Notes: a model not told the origin generated them from the letters alone. Positions 42,925-51,561 are shown, counted from the stretch's first letter. The stretch: DNA of 56,495 bases from an uncultured Merdimonas sp. (GCA_944375885.1 CALWBB010000003.1:1-56495), one strand, 5' to 3'. Program-made: numbers and translations.

Positions 42925-43712
42925 AGAGCCGGATATCAAATGCCTACGTGAAAATTTTTCTGTATATGCTTGCAGGCGCGGCGGTCGGGGCCGTGGCTGG
43001 AGCAGGAATCTATATGCTCCTGGACGGAAGGGGACAGAAACTCGAAGGAGCAGCTGTGCAGGCTTTCGGCGCGCTGCAGGGAGAGATTCTGCCGCTTTTG
43101 TCTGCGCTGCTGGTGCTTTCCGTGCTGGCAGGAGAATTCACCTGCCGGAAGCTGAAGGCGGCAGCAATCCGTCTTCCGGAGGCGGACGACGAGGAATCCG
43201 ATCGGCTGGAGTATGAGGAGGAAAAATGGGGAGCCCTCTCCTTAAACCTGAATATTGTCTCGCAGGTATTGAATATCATCATCCTGGCGGCCGGATATTC
43301 CTCCAATTATCTGGGGAGCTCCGACGCGGCCAGAAGCAGTTTCCTCTATGCCTGCGTGGTCTTCGTCATCTGCATGGCCTATGACGGCATCTGGCAGATC
43401 CGGTATGTGAAGCTGGTGCAGCTGGGACACCCGGAAAAGATCGTAGATCCGTCCGATAGGAATTTTCAGAAGGCGTGGCTGGAAAGCTGCGATGAGGCGG
43501 AGCGGGAGGTGATTTACCGCAGCTCTTATAAGGCTTATCTTGCCATGGGGAAGCTGGTTCCAGCTCTGCTGATTGTCACCATGCTGGGAAACCTGTTCTT
43601 TAACACAGGCATGCTGGCGGTGGTGATCGTGGCGGTCATCTGGCTGGCGGTTACGCTGACCTATACGCGTTCCTGCGTGGCCCTGAAGGGGGAAAAGGCG
43701 CTGCTGAAGTAA
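42921..43712 (+). CDS. DUF3169 family membrane protein
   Basis: A 263-residue protein with about six membrane helices in pairs. This family is regularly encoded next to YgzD-like small Xre regulators in Firmicutes. It carries LPEADDEESDRLEYEEEKWG between the second and third helices and PSDRNFQKAWLESCDEAER later. Function unknown; membrane stress or immunity roles have been guessed. It is translationally coupled to the regulator. Confidence 0.85.
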   Translation: MKSRISNAYVKIFLYMLAGAAVGAVAGAGIYMLLDGRGQKLEGAAVQAFGALQGEILPLLSALLVLSVLAGEFTCRKLKAAAIRLPEADDEESDRLEYEEEKWGALSLNLNIVSQVLNIIILAAGYSSNYLGSSDAARSSFLYACVVFVICMAYDGIWQIRYVKLVQLGHPEKIVDPSDRNFQKAWLESCDEAEREVIYRSSYKAYLAMGKLVPALLIVTMLGNLFFNTGMLAVVIVAVIWLAVTLTYTRSCVALKGEKALLK

Positions 43713-43767
43713 AGAAGAAGGGCAGGCTGCTGCCCTGGCTTCGTACAACTCAGCTTTCGGGACAGCG

Positions 43768-44038
43768 TTTGGACATATAGGAAATAATTTTTCCGCAGTA
43801 TCCAATTTCAGCAGGAAAATGTGGGCTTATGTGGCAAAAAAGGTCTACATGACGGGTATATTTTCCATATACAGAAAAAGTTGCTGCGTATATCCAAAGA
43901 TCAGCGAAATTTTGGACATGGCAGACTGAAAATTTTCCATATATACAATTTAGGCATTATTTCCTTGAAAAAGAGGGGTTCTGGGCCTGTCGGCACATGA
44001 TTTTGTATATCAGAGCAGAAAAAAATTGTATATGTCCA
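43768..44038. repeat. Intergenic TTTGGACATATA-type repeat cluster
   Basis: No gene is visible between 43713 and 44100. TTTGGACATATA near 43769 and its inverted counterpart TATATGTCCAAA near 44030 bracket the stretch. Related pieces (TATATCCAAAGA, TTTTGGACATGG, TTTTCCATATATACAATTT) lie between. A similar motif with ACAATATTTTTTCC occurs near 6890. The function is unknown. Confidence 0.5.
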
Positions 44039-44076
44039 AAATGGGGCAGCCGCACGAATCTGCGGCCGCCCCATTT
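44039..44076 (-). terminator. Terminator of the thioredoxin-polyferredoxin operon
   Basis: AAATGGGGC.GCCGCA pairs with TGCGGC.GCCCCATTT. Read on the minus strand it lies 25 bases after the polyferredoxin stop and is followed by TTGGACATATACAATTTTTTT. Confidence 0.8.
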
Positions 44077-44100
44077 GGCTGCGTCACAGGAAAAATCCCA

Positions 44101-45081
44101 TCAATCGGAAAGACTCTCCCGCTCCTTCCATCCGCAGGAGATTGCCCCGGCGGGGCAGGCCTTTTTGCAGAGTCCGCAGCGGATGCATTCTGGGTCGTTG
44201 GAATTTTTCACAGGATCACAGTTCATCTTGCAGGCCCTGGCGCAGGCCCCGCAGCTTACGCATTTGTCCGGGTCTGTCCGGTACCGGAAGACCGAGATGG
44301 GGTTAAACACCGAGTAGACCGCGCCCAGCGGGCAGAGATACTTGCAGAAGGGGCGGTAAATGACGATGGAGGCTAAGATGATAGCGCTCAGCAGCACATT
44401 CTTCCAGGCGTAGAGCCAGCCAATGGCGCTTCGCATGGCAGAATTTAAGAACACTAAAGGAATGCCGCCCTCCAGCGTGCCTGCGGGGCAGATGAGCTTG
44501 CAGAACCAGGGAGAACCCTGGCCCAGGATGTCTGTGAGGAACATGGGCAGCAGGATCACAAAGAGGATCAGGATGGCGTATTTCAGCTTCCGCAGCAGCC
44601 TGTCACTCCGGAAGGTCCGCAGCTTTTTCGGGAAAGGGATCTTGTGAAGCAGATCCTGGATGAGGCCAAAGGGGCACAGGAAGCCGCAGACGAAGCGCCC
44701 CACGAGGGCTCCCACGAAAATCAGGAAGCCGGATACGTAGAAGGCCCACTGGTAATTCCGGCTCCCGATGACTGCCTGCAGGGCGCCGATGGGACAGGAT
44801 CCCAGGGCGCCCGGGCAGGAATAACAGTTGAGGCCGGGGACACACAGGTTTTTCAGTTTTCCCTCATAGATTCTGCCCTGGAGAAAGCCGGCCAGGTAGC
44901 TGTTGGTGATAAGGGCCCAGAGAAGCTGGATCCCGTGGCGGGGCCATTCGCTGGGCTGGCGGCCTGTTTTCCCAGCCAGCTTTTTCTTCTGGTTTCCTTC
45001 CTTATCTGATTTTTTATCCCACTTCTTATTTGACACTTTAACTGATGTCTTATCAATGTCCTTGTTTAATTCTTTATCCAA
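44101..45081 (-). CDS. NapH-like membrane polyferredoxin (4Fe-4S)
   Basis: A 326-residue membrane electron carrier. A basic N-terminus is followed by about four to five membrane helices. Cysteine motifs in loops include NCYSCPGALGSCPIGAL, CGFLCPFG and CKYLCPLG, and two C-terminal ferredoxin motifs are CVSCGACARACKMNC and CIRCGLCKKACPAG. It starts with TTG eight bases inside the 52-residue CXXC gene. It probably carries electrons between the cytosol and the lipoprotein thioredoxin outside. Confidence 0.88.
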   Translation of the reverse strand: MDKELNKDIDKTSVKVSNKKWDKKSDKEGNQKKKLAGKTGRQPSEWPRHGIQLLWALITNSYLAGFLQGRIYEGKLKNLCVPGLNCYSCPGALGSCPIGALQAVIGSRNYQWAFYVSGFLIFVGALVGRFVCGFLCPFGLIQDLLHKIPFPKKLRTFRSDRLLRKLKYAILILFVILLPMFLTDILGQGSPWFCKLICPAGTLEGGIPLVFLNSAMRSAIGWLYAWKNVLLSAIILASIVIYRPFCKYLCPLGAVYSVFNPISVFRYRTDPDKCVSCGACARACKMNCDPVKNSNDPECIRCGLCKKACPAGAISCGWKERESLSD

Positions 45082-45232
45082 TTCCGATACACTCCATACA
45101 GATTCTTACCGCTTTTTCAAAGACGATGTCCATCTCGCCCCGAAAGACGCCGTATCCCATCAGGCAGAGGCCGGCAGCCGCCAGAAGAAGGCCGATCCGC
45201 CGGGAACGGCCTTGAAGACCAGGGCGGCTCAC
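45074..45232 (-). CDS. CD1871A family CXXC motif protein (52 residues)
   Basis: A very short gene starting with GTG that overlaps the thioredoxin stop (GTGA) and whose TAA overlaps the polyferredoxin start. One hydrophobic helix (IGLLLAAAGLCLMGYGVFRG) is followed by EMDIVFEKAVRICMECIGIG, with the CMEC pair at the end. This matches the small CXXC proteins found next to thioredoxin and polyferredoxin genes in Clostridia. A membrane redox relay is inferred. It is easily missed by gene callers. Confidence 0.85.
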   Translation of the reverse strand: MSRPGLQGRSRRIGLLLAAAGLCLMGYGVFRGEMDIVFEKAVRICMECIGIG

Positions 45233-45909
45233 TGGGCCGCCTCCAGAGCTTCCAGCTCCTGATTTACGATTTCCGTCCAGTCCTCCAGGGAACGGCTGCC
45301 TGTGTAGACGTTTCCTACCAGGTTCCCGTCACTGTCCACGAAAAAGGAGGTGGGAACGGCCTGGACGCCGGTGAGAAGGCCATTCATCAGCCCGGCGTCT
45401 GGGATCAAGAAGGGATAGGTGGCGCCCGTCTCCTCCGCCAGAAGCTTGGCGGTTTCCAGGGCCTCCGGGTCGGCCCCGCCCTCGCCGTCAGCAGTGTCCA
45501 GCACGATGCCGACCACATTGACGCCCTTATCCTTCATGTTCTGGTGGAGCTCCTCCAGGTCGGGGATCTCCCGGATGCAGGGAGAGCACCAGGTGGCGAA
45601 GACATTCACGAAGGTCAGGTCATAATCGGCGAAGCTGTTTTCGGTGAAGAGATTGCCGTCGATATCCTCCATGGAAAAGCTTCCAAGAGGGATCGGATCC
45701 CGGCTTTCGGTTTCCGCAGCGGATTCTTCCTCTGCGCCGTTTTCCTCTGCGGAATCGGCAGAAGAATCTGTGTCAGCTGCGCTTTCGCTGTTTTCTTTCG
45801 CTGCCGGACTGTCTCCGGAGCCTTCCTTAGAAGAGCAGGCGGCCAGGAGCGTGCCAAAAAGCAGGATGGAAAGGAAAAGAATCAGGTTTTTTCTCATTTT
45901 GCGTTTCAT
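45229..45909 (-). CDS. TlpA/ResA-like thioredoxin lipoprotein
   Basis: A 226-residue protein with a lipoprotein signal (FGTLLAACSS, Cys at about residue 25). An acidic, serine-rich linker runs to about residue 70. The thioredoxin fold has the active site TWCSPCIREIP and cis-proline segment QAVPTSFFVD. It acts outside the membrane as a reductase or oxidase of disulfides. It is first in an operon with the CXXC protein and the polyferredoxin, which would feed it electrons. Confidence 0.93.
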   Translation of the reverse strand: MKRKMRKNLILFLSILLFGTLLAACSSKEGSGDSPAAKENSESAADTDSSADSAEENGAEEESAAETESRDPIPLGSFSMEDIDGNLFTENSFADYDLTFVNVFATWCSPCIREIPDLEELHQNMKDKGVNVVGIVLDTADGEGGADPEALETAKLLAEETGATYPFLIPDAGLMNGLLTGVQAVPTSFFVDSDGNLVGNVYTGSRSLEDWTEIVNQELEALEAAQ

Positions 45910-46014
45910 AGTCGTCTTTCACCTCAGTTTCAAAATTTGATGTATGTCTATCATACCAGAGAGCGGAGAAAATTTCAGTAACAAGATCACGAAAAATATA
46001 ATTTTATGGATTTA

Positions 46015-46043
46015 TCGACTTATTCCTTTCTCTGTGTTATGAT
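46015..46043 (+). promoter_or_regulatory. Probable promoter of the AlbA_2/GTPase-nuclease operon
   Basis: TCGACT (46015-46020) and TATGAT (46038-46043) are 17 bases apart, 86 bases before the chosen start. Confidence 0.5.
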
Positions 46044-46128
46044 AGAGACTGTATGGCTCTTGTTTGGGCTAGACATAAATGATTTGGAGCAGCTGTGTAA
46101 AACATGATTCCGTCGTGAGGTGAAGTCT

Positions 46129-47622
46129 GTGAATTTTGACATTTCTCAATTTGATTCTTATCGGGAAGATAACCGCAGAGAAGTTAAAAAGGCCCAGGGA
46201 GGAATCCCTTTGTCGCTGTGGGAAACGTATTCTGCTTTTGCTAATTGTTATGGCGGAGTCATTATCTTAGGCGTGAAAGAAAATAAGGACGGAAGCTGGC
46301 AGATGACAGGTTTGGAAAACGCTTCAAAGCTTCGGAAGGATTTCTGGGATACAGTTAACAATAAAAATAAGGTTTCAGTAAATCTGCTGACAGACAATGA
46401 TGTGGAGATATTTGAAGAAAACAGCGGCGTCATAATGGTTATCCACGTACCAAAGGCAAAGCGTGAACAGAAGCCGGTATATATAAATGGAGATATGTTT
46501 AGCGGCACTTTCCGCAGAAACTGGGAGGGAGATTATCATTGTGACCGCGGCGAAGTGCTTGCTATGCTCCGGGATCAGCCGGAAGAAACCACAGACATGA
46601 AAATCTTACAGGATATGCCTCTTGATGTTCTTAATTCAGAGACCGTACATGCCTATCGCAACAGGCATATGGCGTATCGGACAGAACACGTGTGGGAAAG
46701 GCTGAGTGATGAAGAGTATTTGGAGAGAATAGGGGCTGCGAAGCTGTCTGCCAGAGACCATACTTTACATCCCACGGCTGCCGGCCTTCTTATGTTTGGA
46801 GAAGAGTATAAGATTTTATATGAATTTCCTGAGTATTTTCTTGATTATCGGGAAGATCTCGATCCGACAATCCGTTGGACGGACAGGCTGCAGTCCAGCT
46901 CAGGCGATTGGACGGGGAATCTGTTTGATTTTTTCTTCCGGGTTTACGGGAAGATAGTGAAAGATCTGAAAATTCCTTTCAAGCTGGAAGGAATAACCCG
47001 TATAGATGATACTCCTGTACACAAGGCGTTGAGAGAAGCTTTAGCAAATTGCATCGTAAATACAGATTTTTATTTTCCGAGAGGGATTGTGATTCGGAAG
47101 GACACGGAGTCTATTGTAATGGAGAACCCGGGAAGCATTCGCACTGGGAAACAGCAGATGTTGAAAGGCGGTATTTCAGATCCGAGAAATAAGGCTTTAA
47201 TGAAGATGTTTAATCTTATCGGCATTGGAGAGAGGGCTGGCAGCGGGGTTCCAGATATATATGCCGTGTGGGATTCGCAGGGATGGAAGGAACCGGAGGT
47301 AGTAGAAGAATATGGGCCTGATAGAACAATCCTGAAATTATCTTTTTTGAAAAAAGCGGCGATAAAAAATGGCGATAAAAAAATGGCGATAAAAAACGGC
47401 GATAATGATTCTGTAAACCCCAAGACGGCGCAGCAATTAGAAAGAATTCTTAAGTATATGGAATCAGAACGAGAGTATAGAACAAAAGAAATGGCAGAAA
47501 TCCTTGGTGTAAAGGAGTCCAGAGCGAGGGCGCTGATAAGTGAACTTGTCAAAAGGGGAAAGGTACAAGCGATAGGGAAGAATAGAGGCCGCAAATACAA
47601 AAAGACGGAAAGAGGCATTTAG
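46129..47622 (+). CDS. Schlafen-AlbA_2 / ATP-binding / winged-helix protein, copy 2
   Basis: A protein of 497 residues from the GTG at 46129, which follows GTGAGGTGA; a GTG three codons earlier is possible. The AlbA_2 part is at about 15-125 (LWETYSAFANCYGGVIILGVKEN). The ATPase-like part holds HKALREALANCIVNTDFYF and IGIGERAGSGVPDI, and a winged helix ends the protein (EMAEILGVKESRARALISELV). The linker contains an AIKNGD repeat encoded by A-rich units of 13, 14 and 13 bases. It is only distantly related to copy 1. It ends directly before the GTPase-nuclease gene and is more AT-rich than it, so it may have joined the operon later. Confidence 0.82.
   Translation: MNFDISQFDSYREDNRREVKKAQGGIPLSLWETYSAFANCYGGVIILGVKENKDGSWQMTGLENASKLRKDFWDTVNNKNKVSVNLLTDNDVEIFEENSGVIMVIHVPKAKREQKPVYINGDMFSGTFRRNWEGDYHCDRGEVLAMLRDQPEETTDMKILQDMPLDVLNSETVHAYRNRHMAYRTEHVWERLSDEEYLERIGAAKLSARDHTLHPTAAGLLMFGEEYKILYEFPEYFLDYREDLDPTIRWTDRLQSSSGDWTGNLFDFFFRVYGKIVKDLKIPFKLEGITRIDDTPVHKALREALANCIVNTDFYFPRGIVIRKDTESIVMENPGSIRTGKQQMLKGGISDPRNKALMKMFNLIGIGERAGSGVPDIYAVWDSQGWKEPEVVEEYGPDRTILKLSFLKKAAIKNGDKKMAIKNGDNDSVNPKTAQQLERILKYMESEREYRTKEMAEILGVKESRARALISELVKRGKVQAIGKNRGRKYKKTERGI
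47369..47414 (+). repeat. A-rich tandem repeat inside the AlbA_2 gene
   Basis: GGCGATAAAAAAT, GGCGATAAAAAAAT and GGCGATAAAAAAC follow each other, then GGCGATAATG. The A-runs are six, seven and six long and the units are not multiples of three. Loss or gain of a unit or an A would remove the C-terminal winged helix. Confidence 0.8.
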
Positions 47623-50376
47623 ATGGCACAAGCATCTTTGAAGCATAAACAGAAAAACTTCTCCCGCCGGGTGACGCTGGGTATCATCGCTCACGTAGAC
47701 TCCGGGAAGACGACCCTGGCGGAGGCCATGCTCTACCAGTGCGGCAGCATCCGCCGGGCCGGGCGGGTGGATCACGGAGACGCCCATATGGACAGCCACG
47801 AGCTGGAGCGGGCCAGGGGAATTACGATCTTTTCCAGCCAGGCGGAGCTTGTCCTGGAAAAGCCGGGGAAAACGCCGGGCTGCGAAGAGGAAGAGCCCAT
47901 CCGGGCCGCACTTCTGGACACGCCGGGCCATGTGGATTTCTCGGCGGAGATGGAGCGGACCCTGTGGATTCAGGACTACTGCATCCTGGTCGTCAGCGGG
48001 GCGGACGGCGTCCAGGGTCATGTGCGGACGCTCTGGAGGCTTTTGAAGCAGCAGCGGATCCCGGTCTTCCTTTTTATTAATAAGATGGATCAGCCGGGGA
48101 CGGATCGGGAAGCCCTGATGCGGGAGCTGCGGGCGGAGCTGGACGAGGGCTGCGTGGATTTCTCAGCGGAGCGGGCAGACAGCGAGCTGTGGGACGACCT
48201 GGCAGTCTGCGACGAGGAGCTTCTGGAGGCTTTTCTGGAGAACGGAGAGCTGACAGACGTCGAGATCGCCCGCAAGATCGCGAAGCGTCAGGTCTTTCCC
48301 TGCTATTTTGGGTCGGCGCTTCGGGGCACGGGCGTGAAAGAATTTCTGGAGGGGCTGGGGCGCTTCCTGATTTGCCCGGAATACCCGCAGGAATTCGGAG
48401 CCAGGGTCTATAAAATAGGAAGGGACGCCTCCGGGAACCGCTTAAGCTTTCTCAAGGTGACGGGAGGAAGCCTGAAGGCCCGGCAGGTTCTGACAGGAGA
48501 GACAGACGGGGAGGCCTGGGAGGAGAAGGCGGATCAGCTGCGGCTCTATTCCGGGGGAAGCTTTCAGCCTCTGAATGAAGCCCCTGCCGGAGCGGTCTGC
48601 GCGGTGACTGGCCTTTCCCGGACGCGGGCCGGAGAGGGGCTGGGCTTCGAGGCGGACGGCCCGGTTCCGGAGATGGAGCCTGTGCTGACCTACCAGCTTC
48701 TGCCGCCGGAGGGCAGCAATGTCCACGAGGTGATCGCCAAGCTGCGGCTTCTGGAGGAGGAGCTGCCGGAGCTTCATGTGGTCTGGAGGGAGGAACTCTC
48801 GGAGATTCATGTGCGGGTCATGGGCCAGGTGCAGCTGGAGATCCTGAAAAGCCTGATGGAGGAGCGGTTTGGCTTCACGGTGGATTTCGGGCCGGGAAGT
48901 ATTGTATATAAGGAAACGATTACGAACGCCGTGGAAGGCGTGGGACATTTCGAGCCCTTGCGGCATTACGCGGAGGTACATCTTCTGCTGGAGCCGGGAG
49001 CGCCGGGCAGCGGCCTGGTATTTGAAAGCCGCTGCAGTGAGGATGTGCTGGATCGGAACTGGCAGAGGCTGATTCTCACCCATTTGCAGGAGCGGAGCCA
49101 TCCGGGCGTGCTGACGGGCTCGGATATCACGGATATGAAAATCACGCTGCTGTCGGGAAAATCCCATCCGAAGCATACGGAGGGCGGGGATTTCCGGCAG
49201 GCCACCTACCGGGCGGTGCGCCAGGGCTTAAAGCAGGCGGAGTCTGTCCTTCTGGAGCCCTTTTATGATTTCCGCCTGGAGGTGCCGCCGGATCGGATCG
49301 GCCGCGCCATGACGGATCTCCAGAAGATGGGCGGAAGCTTTTCGGAGCCTGAGCAGGAGGGAAGGCTGATGCTGCTCACCGGCTCAGCGCCGGTATCGAA
49401 GCTGCAGGATTACGGCTCGGAGGTCACAGCCTACACCAGGGGCGAGGGACGCTTCTCCTGTGTGCTGGGCGGCTATTACCCCTGCGCGGAGGCGGCGGAG
49501 GTGATCGCGGCCTCGGGCTACGATTCGGAGCTGGACGCGGCCAATCCCACAGGATCGGTGTTCTGCGCCCACGGGGCGGGCTTTTACGTGCCCTGGAACC
49601 AGGTCTTTTCCTATATGCACCTGGACAGCGCCCTGCAGCCAAAGAGGGAAGAGGCCCATGCGGGGCTGGCATCCGCCAGGCAGAGCCGGGCGTCCCTGGG
49701 AGCTGCCGATCCCAAGGAGCTGGAGGAAATCTTTGTGCGCACCTACGGGCCCATCCGGCGGGACCGCCAGGGAGTGGGGCGCAAAGAGCGGGTCTTTCAG
49801 CCAGAGCCCCAGGAGGAGCCCGTGCGGAAAATCAAGAGCCGAAAGGGGCAGAAGGAGTATCTCCTGGTGGACGGCTACAATATCATTTTCGCCTGGGACG
49901 AGTTAAAGGAGCTTTCGGAGATCAATCTGGAATCGGCCAGAGGACGGCTTCAGGATATCCTCTGCGATCTGCAGGGTGCCCTTGGCTGCACGGTGATCCT
50001 GGTGTTCGACGCCTACCGGGTGGAGGGAAACCGGGGAGAGATATTTCAGTACCACAATATCCATGTGGTCTATACGAAGGAGGCAGAGACGGCTGACCAG
50101 TACATCGAGAAGACGGTTCATGAGATCGGCCGGAAGCACCGGGTGACGGTGGCCACCTCAGACGCACTGGAGCAGGTGATTATCCTGGGCCAGGGGGCGG
50201 CCCGGCTGTCCGCGGCCGGCCTTCATGAGCTGGTGCAGCTGACGAAGGAGCAGCTTCGGGAGACCATTTCCCAGAGAGAGACGGGCGGGAAAAACTACCT
50301 GTTCGAGCAGCTCTCCGGGGAGACGAAGCGGCTGATAGAGGAGATTTGTAAGGGAAAGGAAGAGGAGACTACCTAG
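47623..50376 (+). CDS. Tet(M)/EF-G-like ribosomal GTPase fused to a YacP/Rae1-like NYN nuclease
   Basis: A 917-residue protein. GTPase motifs are complete: AHVDSGKTT (23-31), RGIT (65-68), DTPGH (99-103), NKMD (153-156) and GSAL (230-233). EF-G-like domains II-V follow. APVS at 589-592 corresponds to the Tet(M) loop (YSPVS, from memory) that reaches the decoding centre. After a basic linker (about 708-743) an NYN nuclease domain runs from 745 to about 885, with acidic residues D750, D796, D825 and D847. B. subtilis YacP (Rae1) cuts mRNA in the ribosomal A site. The ATG follows the AlbA_2 stop with no gap, and DUF4317 follows with no gap. A ribosome-targeted nuclease is inferred. Confidence 0.88.
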   Translation: MAQASLKHKQKNFSRRVTLGIIAHVDSGKTTLAEAMLYQCGSIRRAGRVDHGDAHMDSHELERARGITIFSSQAELVLEKPGKTPGCEEEEPIRAALLDTPGHVDFSAEMERTLWIQDYCILVVSGADGVQGHVRTLWRLLKQQRIPVFLFINKMDQPGTDREALMRELRAELDEGCVDFSAERADSELWDDLAVCDEELLEAFLENGELTDVEIARKIAKRQVFPCYFGSALRGTGVKEFLEGLGRFLICPEYPQEFGARVYKIGRDASGNRLSFLKVTGGSLKARQVLTGETDGEAWEEKADQLRLYSGGSFQPLNEAPAGAVCAVTGLSRTRAGEGLGFEADGPVPEMEPVLTYQLLPPEGSNVHEVIAKLRLLEEELPELHVVWREELSEIHVRVMGQVQLEILKSLMEERFGFTVDFGPGSIVYKETITNAVEGVGHFEPLRHYAEVHLLLEPGAPGSGLVFESRCSEDVLDRNWQRLILTHLQERSHPGVLTGSDITDMKITLLSGKSHPKHTEGGDFRQATYRAVRQGLKQAESVLLEPFYDFRLEVPPDRIGRAMTDLQKMGGSFSEPEQEGRLMLLTGSAPVSKLQDYGSEVTAYTRGEGRFSCVLGGYYPCAEAAEVIAASGYDSELDAANPTGSVFCAHGAGFYVPWNQVFSYMHLDSALQPKREEAHAGLASARQSRASLGAADPKELEEIFVRTYGPIRRDRQGVGRKERVFQPEPQEEPVRKIKSRKGQKEYLLVDGYNIIFAWDELKELSEINLESARGRLQDILCDLQGALGCTVILVFDAYRVEGNRGEIFQYHNIHVVYTKEAETADQYIEKTVHEIGRKHRVTVATSDALEQVIILGQGAARLSAAGLHELVQLTKEQLRETISQRETGGKNYLFEQLSGETKRLIEEICKGKEEETT

Positions 50377-51561
50377 ATGAACAAAAAAGAGATATCCGAG
50401 ATCAAAAAGCAGCTGACGCCGGAGAACTGCGCGCTTACGCGCCTCTGCGCCTGCTACGTGGACGGTGAAAAGAATAAAAAGACTGAGATGAAGGAGGCCT
50501 TTCTCTCCCAGTCGGAGGAGGAATGCTTTAAATATTTTGAGATTTTCCGAAAGAGCCTGTCGGGGACGGTGGGGAAAAACCTGATCAATCTGGAGTTTCC
50601 GCTGGACGCGGAGCTGGAGGGCGGGGCCCAGGAATTTCTGCTGCGCCTCCGGGACAGCCGCCTGAAGGATGATGAGCTTCTGGAAGAATTTTATGACAAG
50701 GTGATAGAAAGCTTCGAGTACGGAGAAAATTATCTGATTCTCCTGGTTCACGGAGCCTATGACATACCAGGGAAGGCCTCGGACAACGAGGAGATGTTCG
50801 ACGCCTCCGACGAGGTCTACGAGTACCTGCTCGGCGCGGTCTGTCCGGTGAACCTGTCCAAGGCCGGCTTAAGCTACGATGCGGAGAACAACCGCTTCGG
50901 CTCCCGGGTGCGGGACTGGCTGGTGGAACTTCCGCTGGCAGGCTTCCTTTTCCCGGCCTTCCAGGATCGGAGCACGGATCTCCACAGCATGCTCTATTAC
51001 TCCAAGAACCCGGAGGAGCTGCGGGAGGGCTTCGTGCAGGGACTTTTCGGCTGCGGCACGCCCCTGTCCGCCGGGGATCAGAAGGAGACGTTTAACGCCA
51101 TGATCGAGGAGACCCTGGGCGAGGACTGCGATTACGAGGCGGTCCGCAATATCCACGAAAAGCTCCAGGAGCTGGTGGAGGAGCGGAAAGACGAGCCGGA
51201 GCCTCTGGTGCTCGACAAGGCAGAGGTGAAGCAGCTTCTGGCGGTCAGCGGCGTGGATGCGGAGAAGTTCGAGGAGCTGGAGGAGCGCTATGAGGAGACA
51301 GCCGGGGCCCAGACAGAATTTCTGGCCTCCAACGTGCTGAACATGAGAAAATTTGAGATCAAGACGCCGGATGTGGTGATCCAGGTCAACCCGGAGCGGC
51401 CCGACCTGGTGGAGACCCGGGTGATCGACGGCCGGCAGTGTCTGGTGATCCCGGTGGACGATTCCGTGGAGGTCAACGGGATTTCCGTGCGGGCGCTGAG
51501 CAGAAGGGCCTGCGGGAAGGAAATAGAAAAGGAAATAGAAAAGAGGGATTGGGATGCGTGA
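50377..51561 (+). CDS. DUF4317 family protein
   Basis: A 394-residue cytoplasmic protein of a Clostridia family with unknown function (MNKKEISEIKKQLTPENCALTRLCACYVDGEKNK pattern at the start, in pieces; DIPGKASDNEEMFDASDEVY in the middle). It is acidic and has no signal or membrane segment. The ATG directly abuts the GTPase-nuclease stop, with GGAAGAGGAGA upstream. The C-terminus (KEIEKEIEKRDWDA) overlaps the GreA-like start by eight bases. Its position suggests a partner of the ribosome-directed protein, but this is only inference. Confidence 0.85.
   Translation: MNKKEISEIKKQLTPENCALTRLCACYVDGEKNKKTEMKEAFLSQSEEECFKYFEIFRKSLSGTVGKNLINLEFPLDAELEGGAQEFLLRLRDSRLKDDELLEEFYDKVIESFEYGENYLILLVHGAYDIPGKASDNEEMFDASDEVYEYLLGAVCPVNLSKAGLSYDAENNRFGSRVRDWLVELPLAGFLFPAFQDRSTDLHSMLYYSKNPEELREGFVQGLFGCGTPLSAGDQKETFNAMIEETLGEDCDYEAVRNIHEKLQELVEERKDEPEPLVLDKAEVKQLLAVSGVDAEKFEELEERYEETAGAQTEFLASNVLNMRKFEIKTPDVVIQVNPERPDLVETRVIDGRQCLVIPVDDSVEVNGISVRALSRRACGKEIEKEIEKRDWDA

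Noticed and set aside
43997..44317. Plus-strand open frame of 106 codons opposite the polyferredoxin gene
   Set aside because: It spans the intergenic repeats, the terminator and the antisense of the ferredoxin motifs; there is no ribosome site and no domain.
47623..50376. Tetracycline resistance gene of the ribosomal protection type
   Set aside because: The body is Tet(M)-like, but the protein is about 280 residues longer, ends in an NYN nuclease domain and sits in a chromosomal operon with GC-rich, native-like codon use. Similarity alone does not support calling it a resistance gene.
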